Origin: Imbricaverruca yamaguchii
Lineage: Eukaryota > Arthropoda > Thecostraca > Neoverrucidae
Assembly: GCA_034440575.1 (NCBI GenBank)
Contig: JAOTOL010001636.1
Location: 1,150,501-1,214,500 of the forward strand
Reading direction: 5' to 3'
DNA: 64,000 nucleotides
Position 1 is the stretch's first letter; the number at the start of each line of letters is the position of its first letter. Both the position numbers and the translations under genes were made by a program. The notes below the pieces were generated by a model, which was given only the letters and a program-made list of their open reading frames with translations, did not search any database and was not told the origin of the DNA. This document shows, in pieces, positions 1 to 11,364 of this stretch.

Positions 1-314
1 ACCCAGTTGAAAATGTGTCCTGAGGATAAGGACCTGCACAGCTCCCTTCCCCTGTCTTGGTGAGAGATACCCAGCCTTGTTTGTGACCATGACTGAGCTT
101 GTGGTAACCCTTATGCGAATCCTTTCGCCGATGATGAGCCTGATACCCACCTGTGTCGACTGCTGCCCTGACTTGCGATGGCAATGGCCACGACCCTGAC
201 TTGTTGCCATAACCTGCGAACCAGCTTCGTTCAGACAATGACCATGACTGCGACCTGCGACCGTGACTTGCGATCCAGCTCTGTACTGACGACTATGGCC
301 CTGGTATGGGCCAT

Positions 315-650
315 GACCTGTGAGCCAGCCGTGTGCCAACGATGGTCATGGCCCTGGCCTGTGACCGTGACCTATGTGTTGGCCTTGTACCGACGATGGC
401 CCTGGCCGTGACTTTTGACGGTGACCTGTGAGCCAGCCGTGTGCCAACGATGGTCATGGCCCTGGCCTGTGACCGTGACCTATGTGTTGGCCTTGTACCG
501 ACGATGGCCCTGGCCGTGACTTTTGACGGTGACCTGTGAGCCAGCCTTGTGCCATCGATGGTCATGGCCCTGGCCTGTGACCGTGACCTGTGTGTTGGCC
601 TTGTACCGACGATGGCCCTGGCCGTGACTTTTGACGGTGACCTGTGAGCC
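315..650. repeat. 108-bp minisatellite, about three copies
   Basis: A 108-bp unit starts near 315, 423 and 531 and ends in a partial copy after 639; copies differ by only a few bases. More degenerate GTGACC/TGGCC-rich sequence extends back to about 170. Because 108 is a multiple of three, the minus strand stays open across the array, giving a long but repetitive ORF that I do not regard as a gene. Confidence 0.9.
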
Positions 651-726
651 AGCCCTGCCCTGACAATGGCCGTGACACCATGAGCCCGACGTGTGACGCT
701 CACCACGACCCTGCCTGCGCCGACAG

Positions 727-997
727 CGATTCCGCGGCCGTGTTCGCCGCCGTGTACGCCATGCTGGTGGCCGGCCTGTGCGGCGCCCTGCTGCTGCAGC
801 AGTGCCACCTAGTGTCGCGCGGAGTAACTGGCAGTGAGCGGCGCCGCCGTCTGCCGGGCGCACCGTCCGGCGGACTGGTCGACAACTGGCGCCTCTTCGT
901 CACCGGCCGACGTGCGCACGAGCGACCGTCCAGCCCTGAGCCGGCGGCACAGGTGTGCCTGAGCATGCCCTGCGAGGAGACGGGCGCTGCCATCTAG
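727..997 (+). CDS. possible last exon of an unidentified membrane protein
   Basis: I do not recognise the protein. After an AG at 725-726 the frame runs open to TAG at 995-997. It encodes about 90 residues: a hydrophobic alanine/leucine/valine stretch of some 20 residues right at the start, which would span a membrane once, followed by a basic, proline-rich and probably cytoplasmic tail containing RRRR and ending in GAAI. GC content is high and falls sharply after the stop, as expected for coding sequence followed by a 3' UTR. The frame is open upstream only to 644, at the edge of the minisatellite. The upstream exons would lie outside the window, and the acceptor choice is uncertain. Chance openness of GC-rich DNA is the main alternative. 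Confidence 0.33.
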
Positions 998-3900
998 TGA
1001 TGTGTTGGCAACGCGTAATGACGTCCGAGGAACGACCGAATGGACGCTGTGTGACCAACGCAGGGGATACGCCTCTGAACCCAAATAACCAGCCGACGTA
1101 CGAGGAACACGATTGGTGTCGAGGTTTTCATGCCGATCGCGCCTTGTGTGCCTTACCCTGTGTGTTCCTCGTTTGTGCACTTGTGCCTTGCCCTGATGTG
1201 GGAAGCCTTGCCGTATTTACATGGCATCTAGGTGTCATTCTCTTGGGTGCTGTGAGTGAGATTAGCATGTTGCATGTACAAAATTATGAATCAGTGATAT
1301 AAAACGCGCTTTTGAGGCAACCATAATCTAGTCCATTGATTCATGTCCAATTCTGTGATCAGTGTGCACTCGTTGATTTGTGTGCTTGCATGAATATTTA
1401 TTCTTATGGCTTTCATTCCATGATGGCATATCTTGGCAGCACAGTCAGTATTTTCTTACAATATTACAAGTGATCACATGCTACTGCATCTGTGCGTGCT
1501 GTGCGGCGCGATCTAGTGTTGCCAGATGTCTCGGGGCTTGCGGCGAATTTGCGTGTGGTGGTTATCGTAAGGCTGCTGTTTGCTGCATGTTTCAGCCACT
1601 TTAGATCCATGCTGTGCATTTACTGGTGTGCTAAATTGGTATTTACTTGGAATACGGAGTCCACTATGCGGCGAAGTTCACTCTGTTATCCAGCCTAAAA
1701 GGACGCTAAATTTGTGTTGGTGGATTAATATTGTGTGTCGTTGGGCCGGCAATTTCCGGCAGTTGACATCCACGGTATTGGGCGGGTGTCTGATGACCTG
1801 TCCCCACCGACAACAGTTCACAATACAACTGAGTGACGTGAGACGACTAAGGTGTCCCGAGGTCTATCTTGGAACAGGACAACACAGGTTGGAACTGTAC
1901 GTGGATGCTCGGGGGCAGTTGAAGGAAGCTTCAGGCATTTATTATGTGATCTCACCGCAACATATGCAGTCTTTCTTCCCTCTCAGTTCAGCACTAGGCA
2001 TCGTCTCCCCCGTCTTGCGGTCGGTTACAGCCTGCCTTCTTAACCCGCGCCGTCTTTCCGGTCAAATCCTTCCACCCAGTCTCGGGGGGGGGGGGTTGAA
2101 GACCCCCTCTAAAATCTAAACTAAGCGTCGCACGAAAACGAAAGCGGTATCATCGGAAAGCGCTCGACGAGCAGGGTCCAGGTCCTCCCTCCAAAACAAT
2201 TTTCCCCCAAAAGTGACGTCACCAGGTGGCTAGATTTTCACGACTTGCATTATGTTTTTTTACTCTGGGGAGTTCATTTTGGGTGATGTGAAAAGACAAG
2301 ATTTATTTGGAATGAGAAAAGGACAGCGAAAACGACCAGGGCTATAATTTTGTTTTCCCCCCCACCAATTTTTTTTGTTGAAAATTCAAATTTTTAATTT
2401 TCAAGTTTTCTTAAATTTTCCTTTTCCAATGGGTAGAGCAGACCAAGAAACGTTGTTGGAAGACAACTCGCCCAAATAAAAAAAATGCTTACTTTAGCCA
2501 GGATCCTGTATTTGAACTACAATTTGGAAAAATTTTAAACGTAAAATTTATATGTAGTCAAAAACAAAAAAATAAAAAATTCCACTCGTACGTTTTATTG
2601 CATCCGTAAAGCTAAGCAAACGCTGAAAGTTTCATTAAAACATATCCGTTGAAGCATGACGACTGATTGAACGTTTTTGGAGGTGACCTCACTTGACCTT
2701 GATTAACTCGTTGACCCTAGATGACCTGACCTAAAAATTTTGAATCAGCATGTCAAATTGATGTGGGAAAAGGTGTGCCAAATTTGGGCGCGCTGCCGCG
2801 CGCCGTTCGTCCGCTATCAGCGAAAAATCTGAGAGGGCGGTTGAACACCCACCCGAGACGGGACGGGTTAACGTACAGCATATAAACTGGTGTCTGGACC
2901 CGCCGGGCTCCCTGGCCCCGAGGCACTTCTCTACCAGATGCTGACTTTTCCCATCTCAATTTCCTCGACCTCATCGATCGGGATCGAGTGAAATCTTAGT
3001 CGGTGCCGCATTGCGGCACGGGGATTGCGGCGGATCCCTGCAGTAAAGTAACATCTTCCCCTTAGGCGGAGCTATGTAGATAAAAAGTCACACCAAGTAT
3101 GTTATGTGGTCTGGATCGATTGCTTCGATTACTGTTAATAGTTCTAATCTGATATTTCTTTTGCGAAGATGATCCTCGTATTCAGTTTATGCATGAAGAT
3201 GAGATTCATACTGCTGAGGACGTCGCTTACGCGGAAATATATCAAGCAAGTGTGCCGCGACTGAGCTCCACTGAAAAATCATGATTGGACTCTGGTGGAG
3301 CTTCTGGTCCACTGGTGGAGGTTGGTGGAGGGAAATATCCAAGATGCCTTTACTAGAAGGTAGATCGAACTTTTCCTTCGAGCCCGCCATACGTCATCCG
3401 AAGGTTTTTTAATATGGTAGTAATCTGGTTGCAGAGTTTTTTTTCGCAAATCATGCGCAATGGTTACTATTTATTTTGGGCAAGTAAACATTTCTTCCGG
3501 TAATCAGGCGAGTTATTATCATGTTCTGTTCTTTGCAGTGAACATCTCTTCGGGCCTTTTTCTCATGCATGGACAATATTGGACTTATTCATCGTGATCC
3601 TAGATATGGAGAGGAGTATTTTGTGGTCATCCAGTATGGATGGTATCTTTCTTCAAATATTATGCATCATAACTTGGTTCGCAACCATTCCTGTGAATTT
3701 GAAGCATATTTACTTGATAACAGCGGCTCATTACTAAATATTACCAACTTAAGAAATCCACCCTCGGATGAGGAAAATAAATCATTTTCTAGAGAGGATA
3801 ATGCTATTAAATCCAAAAATCCAGGACCAGTCTATTTTTCCGAACATGTGCCTACCTACATTGACATACAGCAGTTGTGGAAAACAACTTTTTCTAGCCA

Positions 3901-4195
3901 AGTTGGACCCAGAGCCAAGCATAGCACTGCATTCTTCCTTGATAAATTGTAAGTGGGTTATTAGTGATGCATGCATGCTTAAACATTCATCTACAATACA
4001 ATTGTTATTCCAGAAATACCTTCCTGAAACATTTCATGAGTCGCAGTCTGATTACCAAGGGTAGGAATTCAACATCCAGATATAATATTGGGATGCAGCA
4101 CATCTCTGATTCAGGTTTCATGCCTTACTGTGCAGTACCTCTGCATAGAAGTGGAACTGGGGCAAGCAAATTAAATCAGGAAGAAATCTGATTAC
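998..4195. other. non-coding stretch
   Basis: No recognisable gene. It holds a run of 14 G near 2082, AT-rich sequence at 2220-2750, a CG-rich patch at 2785-2815 and a short hairpin around 3004-3020 (GTGCCGC...GCGGCAC). An ORF of 127 codons at 3569-3952 has no motif I recognise and is not called. Confidence 0.6.
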
Positions 4196-4210
4196 ACCAT
4201 TTTGATCAGG

Positions 4211-4388
4211 GGGCGGGGATGGCCGAGTGGTTAAGGTGCCGCGCTATGGGTACCAAAGGTCCCTGGTTCGACTCTAGCGCCACTCAGGACATTTCCCAAT
4301 CCCGCGGCCCACCGGCGAAACAGTGTGGGCGGCGCCATTAGCCGTGAATGTGCATAAAGTGTGTCATGAACCAACCAATAAACCAACA
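4211..4388 (+). mobile_element. tRNA-derived SINE (family 1)
   Basis: The head resembles a tRNA with pol III promoter boxes: box A around GGCCGAGTGGTTAAGG and box B GGTTCGACTCT. A non-tRNA body follows (CAGGACATTTCCCAATCCCG...) and the tail ends in an AACCAACCAATAAACC-type sequence. The copy is flanked by 15-bp direct repeats at 4196-4210 and 4389-4403 with one mismatch, the target-site duplication of LINE-driven insertion. The tRNA-like part cannot fold as a full tRNA with a normal acceptor stem, so it is not a tRNA gene. Other copies lie at 48536-48712, 44905-45122 (minus) and, decayed, at 20138-20243. Confidence 0.9.
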
Positions 4389-4412
4389 ACCATTTTCATC
4401 AGGATACTGCTT

Positions 4413-5532
4413 AAAGACATAAAGACATAAAAGATTAGTGCAACTATGAGCCACAAGGGCCCTTCTTGGTTGCACTCTGTACACTAATCCAGTTGCCGAC
4501 CAAATCTGTCAATCAGCCCTCCCTGTAATACTGAAAAGCAAGCCCTCTATTCTTATAATGATTGTCTATGCTGTTTTTAAAGATGCTCAATGTGCTGCTA
4601 CTGACAATGTTTTCTGGTAGCTGGTTCCAGTGTTCCACTACCCTGTTGGTGAAGAAAGTCTGCCTTAACCTTGTTCTGCTGTGGTTAACTTTAATTTTGA
4701 ATTTATGGCCTTTAATTGCACCATGTCTGTTCAATTCAAACATTTCCCCAATATATCCCCTCTCCAGACCGTGGACAAATTTAAAGACCTCGATGAGATC
4801 TCCTCTCAGCCTTCTATATCTAGGTGAAAACATATTCAATTTCTTCAATGTTTACTCATATGCCAGGTTGCTTATGCCATTAACAATTTTTGTAGCCCTC
4901 TTTTGTACTCTCTCTAAAAGCCAACAATCTTTTTCATAGCTAGGAGACCAAGCTTGGATGCAGTATTCCAAATGTGGCCTGACATGTCCACAGTAAAGCT
5001 TCCTGATCACTCCCTCACTTCTGTATGATACATTCCTATTTATTGCCCTGAGCATTCTCAGTGCCTTCTTCTTGGCTTCCTTGGTCTGTTCTGATGCCCC
5101 CAATTTTGTGTTTAGAATAACACATAAATCCTTCTCCTGTTGAGTCACTGATAGCACTTTCCCACCCATAAAGTATGGAGCTGTCATATGCTGCTTACCT
5201 ACATGCATGATTTTGCACTTATCAAAATTAAATTTCATTTGCCATTCTTCAGACCACTTCACAAGTTTGTCTAAGTCTTTTTGCAGCAAGATGTGTTCAT
5301 CTTGACCTGTTATTGCCCTAAAGACCTTCAAATCATCTGCAAATTTCAAAACTTTACTGATTAGGCCACTTTCAATGTTATTTACAAATATAATGAACAG
5401 TAGTGGCCCCAGTACTGACCCCTGGGGGACTCCACTAAGAACATTTTGCCATGATGACTTTGTACCATTTAGCATCACTCTTTGCTGTCTATCTGAAAGC
5501 CACAACTCTATTCATTTTAAGATGCTACCTGC
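4413..5532 (-). mobile_element. old CR1-like LINE, 3' part
   Basis: Read on the minus strand this is the second half of a CR1-type reverse transcriptase. Visible are WLSDRQQRV, GVPQGSVLGPLLF and FADDLKVF (the catalytic ADD), then the C-terminal region with RPHLEYCIQAW and HWNQLPENIV. One stop codon replaces a sense codon just before 4852 and another precedes IELW near 5510. The 3' end at about 4413-4432 shows an 8-bp microsatellite tail (TATGTCTT repeated), as in CR1 elements. The element is interrupted at 5532 by a younger LINE and resumes at 9381. It is an inactive fossil. Confidence 0.88.
4513..5505 (-). pseudogene. CR1-like reverse transcriptase, C-terminal half, broken
   Basis: This is the coding part of the old LINE fragment. 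The frame runs from 5505 to a premature stop at 4852-4854 and, in the same frame, on to 4513. Its role was RNA-templated DNA synthesis primed at the target site. The endonuclease and the first half of the RT are missing here; a short piece of the RT with the motif DFSKAFD is found beyond the inserted element at 9323-9577. Confidence 0.85.
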
Positions 5533-8500
5533 AATGTAATGTAATGTAATGTAATGTATTTTCGGATCCTCCCGAGTAGGGTTTTTCAGTCTCCGTTACA
5601 GGTGCACCAATGTGCCGCACACACCATCGTCAAGAGCATACACTCATAACACGGAAACACTAGCAATATGAGCATACACGAAAATTAGAGCCTGGACATG
5701 CGCAGCATGACCGAAAGCCTCCTCCTGAAAACATTGTAGCCGCCTGAATTCCTCACATCTGGGGGCAGATTGTTCCACATTCGGCAAGCTCTCGGTATGA
5801 AGGAGCGGCGCGCGAATTCTGTGCGGCATCGTGGTACCTGGAGCTCACCGTTAGCCGTGGCTCTGGTGCTCCGTTGCGACACAGTTGATCGACAGTTAAG
5901 TTGCCCGCGAATGAGTTCTGAGCCAGTGAACTCGTTCATAATTTTGAAAACTGAGTGAGCATCTGCCTCGGATATGATGTCGTCCAATTTCAGCCATCCT
6001 AGTTCTTTCAACGTTGGCGACACATGATCCCGGTAGTGTAAGCCGGGGACAATCCTTGCACCAAAGTTTATGCATTTTTGAATGCGTCGTTTCTGGGTCT
6101 TGCTACAACTTCCCCAGACAGAAACACAGTATCTTATGTGGGGGAACACGAGTGCCTCAATTAGCACCCGTCTCGTATTGCGAGTAAACTTATGACGCAG
6201 TCTAGCGAGTCCGATGAGTATGCGGTTACATCGACGCACAACAGAAGATACATGCACATCCCAGGACAGCTGTGAGTCAATTTTCACACCAAGTAACTTC
6301 ACAGACTTCGTGGGTACTATTTCCAACTGCCCCATACGAACAGATAATTCCACAGGCGTATGCTGTCTAGAAGATTGGAGAACAATCATCTCAGTTTTGG
6401 AGGGATTTACTTTTAGTCGATTCTGTATGAACCAGTTCAGGGCGACTGACAGTGATATATTCAATCGTTGGCTAATGGCTGTGATTTCGTTTCGCTTCCC
6501 GGAATCGATGAACTGTACATCATCGGCATACATTACAATCTTGCCGTGTGGGATATGTTGCGGGAGGTCATTGGAGAATATTAGGAACATAACCGGGCCC
6601 AGGATCGAGCCCTGCACCACACCATGTGTTACCGACAGTGGGGTAGAATCTTTCACCGTTTGCGTACGACCCTCAAGCCACGCTCGAAACCATGCGGAGT
6701 TGACGCCGTACCATCCGAGCTTGTCCATGAGGCGATTGTGCTCCACGCTGTCGAACGCCTTTGAGGTGTCAGCTGCAACTAGTGCAGTGATCTCGCCTTG
6801 GTCGATTTTAAGGGTGGCGTGGGTGACCGTGTCAAGCAGAGCCATCTCGGTAGACAGGCCGGGCCGGAAGCCGTACTGTTCTGGGCACAGCAGATGACGA
6901 CTAGTCAGATAGTCTATCAGTTGTGTACACACGACACGCTCACAAAGTTTTTCGACCACTGGCAATATCGATATTGGCCTGTAGTTGTGTGGGTCGTCTG
7001 CGTTACCAGTTTTGTGCAGGGGTATTACCATCGCCGTTTTCCATGACGGTGGCAGTTCACAACTTGTGATGCATGAGTTAATGATGTTTAGCAGGTGCGG
7101 ACCCACCACGCTAAACGTCATTTTAAGCATCTGGATGGTGATGCCATCAGCTCCGGACGCTCGTGAGCCACCCATGCGCTGCAACTCTTTGGACAGCTCT
7201 GGCATCGTCACAGGATACGGTGTGAATGCGCCGCTACAGACACGTGGGGGTCTTGGCCAGAGGGGTTCTCCGGGCGGTACCATCGCTAGTTCAGCAGCTA
7301 CCGCGGCACCGACGCCGGTGAAATGCCGGTTGAGCCGTTCATGCCAATCAGTCGGTTGAATGGTTGTGCCAGGTTCTTCTATCGTTGACTTGCTGGAAGC
7401 GATAATAAACTTGCGAATGTCCTTCCACGGTGTGCGGGTACCAACTGTCTGAAAATATTCTGCGCATGCGGCATGTTGAGCCGTTCGGAGTGCGCTCTTG
7501 TGCTCTCGGTAATTCCGCTGGGCTTCATCGCTTCGTGCTGAATCTCTGTGCTTGCGCGCCTGCTTCAATGCTGCCCTTGCTGTATGTACGTCATCGTGCT
7601 GCAGCCAAGGCGGCGACCGGTGCTTCAGCTTGATTTGTCGAAGAGGCATGTGGTCGTCGATGATTGGCTGCCATGCAGCCAGCCATGCGTCCCATTTGTC
7701 CGAGGTGGTAGTCGCTTGATAAACGGCCGACCAGTCGGCCAACAGTAGGTCTAGGCACAAAGCATTTTGATCTAAGCGTCTTGTCGATCGGATGGTAATG
7801 ACGGTGGGTTGAGGGCGACGTCTGTCAATTGTGACAGATGCAGCGATGACGTCGTGGTCGCTGAAATCTGTGGGAATGACTTGAACTTCTGTGGTCAGGT
7901 CAGATCGATTTGTAATGAGATGATCGAGGAGGCTCGGGCTGTCTCCTTCTCTCCGTGGTGGGTGTGTGACGTTGGTTATCAGCTGGCTGAGAGACAGATC
8001 GCAGAGGGTACGCAAATAAGCCCGCACACCCGGTTTGTCGGGCTGCAGGACGTCGAAGTTGGTGTCACTGAGAAGAAAGATGGGCTTGCCAAGGCTTAGG
8101 ACGTGAACCAGTTGATCATATAGCTCTTCATTGGCCGGTGTCACTGCACTATTTGGGGAACGGTAGACAACTCCAATGATAACTGTTGTGAGATCAGTCA
8201 CAGTGATCCACAGTGACTCTAGAGATGAGTTCGGTGTAGGCACCCATAGTGGCTCAACAGTGAGACGATTCCGGGAGATAATAGCGACTCCACGCCCGTG
8301 CGACACTTCCCTCCGCCTGATGTTGAAGCCAGGTAAGATGAGGGTGCTGTCGTCCACATCCACAGAGAGCAGTGTCTCGGTGGTACAGAATATGTCAAAT
8401 TCCTCAGTCGATAACAGTTGATTGATGTCGTCTAGGTGTTTGGTCAGCGAGCTAACATTCCCGTGGCCGATTTTCATTCGGCGACAACGTCTCTGTTGCT

Positions 8501-9380
8501 CGACTTTGCGAACGTTCCGCGTTTGTCGAAGCGTCAATCGCGGAGGCTGCAAGAGGCCTCGGCTGAATGTTCGCCGTCGAGGTGGCATTGCACTCGCAGT
8601 GCTTTGTACTGCTGGGGGTGTTGGGCGGCACTCCACACGACGGGGGGCTTCCCCAGTGCCGGGAGTGGCATGCAGAGCAGCACTCCTTTGAGCTGATAGT
8701 ATTGCTCGTTCGATGACTCTCCTCTTCACTTGTTGTCCGCCCCGGCATCCTCGCCTCCTCAGCCGTCGCCGGCGTCCGACCGGGACCGATTCGGCGGGGC
8801 GGACCAGGCCAGGGGGCGGCTCGGCGCTGTTGTCTTTAGCGCCGGCCGCGGCCGGGCACGGCTGGCCGGGGTCGGTCCGGACCTCCGGACACGCAGACAT
8901 CTGCGGCGGCTGTTCTATGGGGCGGGGTTGACTGGGGTAGAGAGGTGCGAAACGATTGATGTTGGTATGGATGCGCGTTTCCGACTGGTGGCTGTTCTGC
9001 GGCGGTGGACATGGCGATAGTTCTGTTTGTTTTGCCGTTTTCTCATAAGCTTGCATTGATTATGAAATTTTGATGGCAGGGCCGGGAACTTGGCTTAATT
9101 GCGAATCTTGCCTCACGCTTCAGAGAGTTCTCTTGGGTAATGTGGCTCGCCCTCGCACATTAGAAGCGTCAGTGTCCGTTGAGGAATTCAAACTTAATAT
9201 AGCGGTTTTTCAGATGATTAAGGCACTCACAGTTTTTGGCGGCGTCACACATTCACGGTTCGATGTTCAGGATGCACGTAATCACACTATGACAAAACAA
9301 TGTTGTCTTGTTCCGGAGAAATCTATGAAAGAGTGTGGAGCGGCCGGGGGTCGCTGTCAAGCGCCCGCCACCGGCCGCGA
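5533..9380 (-). mobile_element. young non-LTR retrotransposon inserted in an older LINE
   Basis: A near full-length LINE of about 3.85 kb on the minus strand. Its 3' end is a short (ACATT)n tail at about 5533-5560, and the 5' junction is at about 9380. It separates two halves of a CR1-like RT frame that rejoin cleanly on either side, so both junctions can be placed to within a few bases. No target duplication longer than a few bases is visible. The 5' UTR is about 320 bp and the 3' UTR about 150 bp. Confidence 0.88.
5685..9056 (-). CDS. LINE ORF2-type protein: APE endonuclease plus reverse transcriptase
   Basis: A single intact frame of 1,123 codons. Residues 1-190 are proline- and arginine-rich with no domain I recognise. 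An AP-endonuclease-like domain follows from about 195: NVSSL, the catalytic-type TTETLL near 227, SDTNFD (usually GDFN) near 330, and SDHD near 405. The reverse transcriptase covers roughly 590-850, with an NYRPIS motif, AADTSKAFDSVEH, GVVQGSILGP (a V in place of the usual P of GVPQGS) and MYADDVQF with the catalytic aspartates. The C-terminal part contains RYCVSVWG. The protein would nick target DNA and copy its own RNA from the nick. The architecture fits the Jockey/CR1 group. Absence of stops suggests recent activity. A separate ORF1 is not evident. Confidence 0.93.
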   Translation of the reverse strand: MQAYEKTAKQTELSPCPPPQNSHQSETRIHTNINRFAPLYPSQPRPIEQPPQMSACPEVRTDPGQPCPAAAGAKDNSAEPPPGLVRPAESVPVGRRRRLRRRGCRGGQQVKRRVIERAILSAQRSAALHATPGTGEAPRRVECRPTPPAVQSTASAMPPRRRTFSRGLLQPPRLTLRQTRNVRKVEQQRRCRRMKIGHGNVSSLTKHLDDINQLLSTEEFDIFCTTETLLSVDVDDSTLILPGFNIRRREVSHGRGVAIISRNRLTVEPLWVPTPNSSLESLWITVTDLTTVIIGVVYRSPNSAVTPANEELYDQLVHVLSLGKPIFLLSDTNFDVLQPDKPGVRAYLRTLCDLSLSQLITNVTHPPRREGDSPSLLDHLITNRSDLTTEVQVIPTDFSDHDVIAASVTIDRRRPQPTVITIRSTRRLDQNALCLDLLLADWSAVYQATTTSDKWDAWLAAWQPIIDDHMPLRQIKLKHRSPPWLQHDDVHTARAALKQARKHRDSARSDEAQRNYREHKSALRTAQHAACAEYFQTVGTRTPWKDIRKFIIASSKSTIEEPGTTIQPTDWHERLNRHFTGVGAAVAAELAMVPPGEPLWPRPPRVCSGAFTPYPVTMPELSKELQRMGGSRASGADGITIQMLKMTFSVVGPHLLNIINSCITSCELPPSWKTAMVIPLHKTGNADDPHNYRPISILPVVEKLCERVVCTQLIDYLTSRHLLCPEQYGFRPGLSTEMALLDTVTHATLKIDQGEITALVAADTSKAFDSVEHNRLMDKLGWYGVNSAWFRAWLEGRTQTVKDSTPLSVTHGVVQGSILGPVMFLIFSNDLPQHIPHGKIVMYADDVQFIDSGKRNEITAISQRLNISLSVALNWFIQNRLKVNPSKTEMIVLQSSRQHTPVELSVRMGQLEIVPTKSVKLLGVKIDSQLSWDVHVSSVVRRCNRILIGLARLRHKFTRNTRRVLIEALVFPHIRYCVSVWGSCSKTQKRRIQKCINFGARIVPGLHYRDHVSPTLKELGWLKLDDIISEADAHSVFKIMNEFTGSELIRGQLNCRSTVSQRSTRATANGELQVPRCRTEFARRSFIPRACRMWNNLPPDVRNSGGYNVFRRRLSVMLRMSRL

Positions 9381-9603
9381 ACGTCAATACCATGGGACTG
9401 AAGCTGTATCATTAACCGTTTATGGAGTACCTTGTCAAAGGCCTTACTAAAGTCAAGATATGCTACATCAACCTGATTTCCCTGATCAAATTGTTCTGTG
9501 GCGAAGTTCAAAAAGTTCAAGAGATTTGTGAGACACGATCGTCCTTTTCTAAACCCATGTTGAGTATCTTGAATCAATCTGCCACCTTAAGCAAAATGTG
9601 TTA
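9381..9603 (-). mobile_element. old CR1-like LINE, 5' part of the split copy
   Basis: Minus-strand translation gives the RT stretch before the interruption: QDTQHGFRKGRS, then VAYLDFSKAFDKVLH with the first catalytic aspartate, ending at SHGID. The next expected residues (GSILK, then IELW after a stop) are found at 5532 and below, beyond the inserted LINE. Upstream of 9603 the similarity stops, so the copy was 5'-truncated when it inserted. Confidence 0.85.
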
Positions 9604-11240
9604 ACACACAATAAAACATGTTTCTGAAATGCTGGATGTTGGGGAACCAAGAGTATACTCCAAGCATTTCCAAGAAATTGGTAACAAAAGAAACATAAAA
9701 GAACTGCCTAAACCTGTCTCTTTGCTGAGAAGCATATGTCGTCTACAATCAGCTGTTCCTACCATAATATTCCTACCAGGTAAAACCCTTGTCAATCCTG
9801 AAACTTCATGATATTATTGCTGTTTATATCATTTGTGGGATCACTTTGTTTTGCTTTGCCTGTTTTGTTTGTATGGTTGCCATGTTTTTGTTTCCCATAC
9901 CAAAGAAAAAGATGGAAAGGCCTGGTTAGGTCAATGTTCTTTTATTTCAAGTTTTTTATGCTTTTCTCTAAGAAAATGGATTAGGCTGACTAATTTTAGG
10001 TTAGGTTACCATGCAATTTCTAAAGCTTGTAATAATTAGTGCTTAGATATGACTTGTTTAAAAGCTGTGTTTGGTATTATTTTGATATTTGACCAAGATT
10101 AGGCTTATGCAGTGTAAATGCATGGATAAGCTATATTTGTCACGTTAATAAGTATGCATTCAAGCATCTTTATCAAAACCTTGTTTGTGACCAAAAATAC
10201 CAATTTGTGTGCTTGTTGGTATCAAAATGCATACTTATTGCAAAGAAAAAACAATCGTGATAAAGCCCTCGTGTCAACCATTTACCACTAAGTTATAGTT
10301 GGAATAAGCTAAGGTCAGAGTTAAGAAAACCAGATTATTTGGATCAGATTTGCTGACTGAAATGGTGCACTTGTGAGCCACATTTTTACAGATACCAAAT
10401 ATTTGTATGATACATACGTGTTTCCTCCTATTGATGAAGACAATGTGGGCTGGATGTAAAAATACAATATTTGTATACATCTTATCTGTTCTATCTTTAT
10501 AATTAGTCTGGAATACGAGTGTATGCCTTAGTGCTGAAAATGGCATTCTTGTGATATGAACACATGTATAGCTTTATTGATGCAACAGAAGAAATATTTT
10601 GAAATGTGTGGCATTATATTTTTTTTAAAGATGGTTTGAACATAATGGTTGGAAGTTCTGACCTGTGTTATTTAAGTATGTATCACACTTAGTATAAAGG
10701 GGAGGTTATCATGAGATAAGTGAGTAATGCCTATTGATTGATTCTTTCCATTGACAATGATAGGATGTGTGTAAAATTGTGAAAATGGATAATGAGTCCC
10801 TGGACCATTTCTGATCACAGTGTTGCTTTCCTGGTGCTTCCTGAGGTCATTTGAATTAATTTGACAGCCATTTCTTTGGGAAATAAAAACTTCCCAATAT
10901 ATAAGCACTTCAGGTTAGCATAGTTATATTATAGAAATCAGTCCAAGACCAGAATATCAACACCATTGAAATGCATTTTTATTAAACAGGAAAATAAATT
11001 TGACAATGCAGGTGCATGCTATCCCACCTAAACAGCAGATGGGAAACGGTTTTGGGTATTGTGGTATATGATGAAAAATAGCATGCAATTTTAATCAATG
11101 AAAAGTGATGTAACATAATCTAACCTAGCCTCCGTATGTTGGATGGCCTAAAACCGACCGATGTTGAATCACATAAACACACTGCTATCGGGTTGCTTAA
11201 AGCCTACGGATGTTTGATTACCTAAATATGATTTTAAATC
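9604..11240. other. AT-rich non-coding stretch
   Basis: No exon, RNA gene or known repeat recognised. All ORFs are short and AT-driven. Confidence 0.6.
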
Positions 11241-11288
11241 GTGATTTAAAAAAAGGAAATGGAAGAGGAAGACGTCAGCCTTCCACAG

Positions 11289-11361
11289 CCGCCGGCTGCC
11301 AGCGACCGACGTGCAGACAGAGGGTCAGGCGTGCACGGCCCTGTTCGCGGACCGTCGACAG
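11289..11361 (+). pseudogene. possible relic of a ZFR zinc-finger exon
   Basis: A 73-nt segment sits between an acceptor-like CCTTCCACAG and a donor-like GACAG|GTCATC. Its nucleotides roughly follow what the ZFR exon coding for the second C2H2 finger (the CDVxCTGxDAYAAHxRGxKHQ region) would look like, but the reading frame is broken and the zinc ligands are not preserved. In ZFR that exon directly precedes the exon found here at 22711. The alignment was made by eye over a short GC-rich stretch and could be chance. Confidence 0.22.
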
Positions 11362-11364
11362 GTC

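Noticed and set aside
3569..3952. 127-codon ORF on + strand
   Set aside because: No family motif, and the composition matches its AT-rich flanks; not enough to call a gene.
4220..4290. tRNA-Ser/Leu-like sequence (also at 48545 and 45060)
   Set aside because: Repeated with a non-tRNA body, tail and target duplications, and without a proper acceptor stem: SINE heads, not tRNA genes.
6214..8931. Several + strand ORFs of 60-230 codons
   Set aside because: They are antisense shadows of the intact LINE frame on the minus strand.
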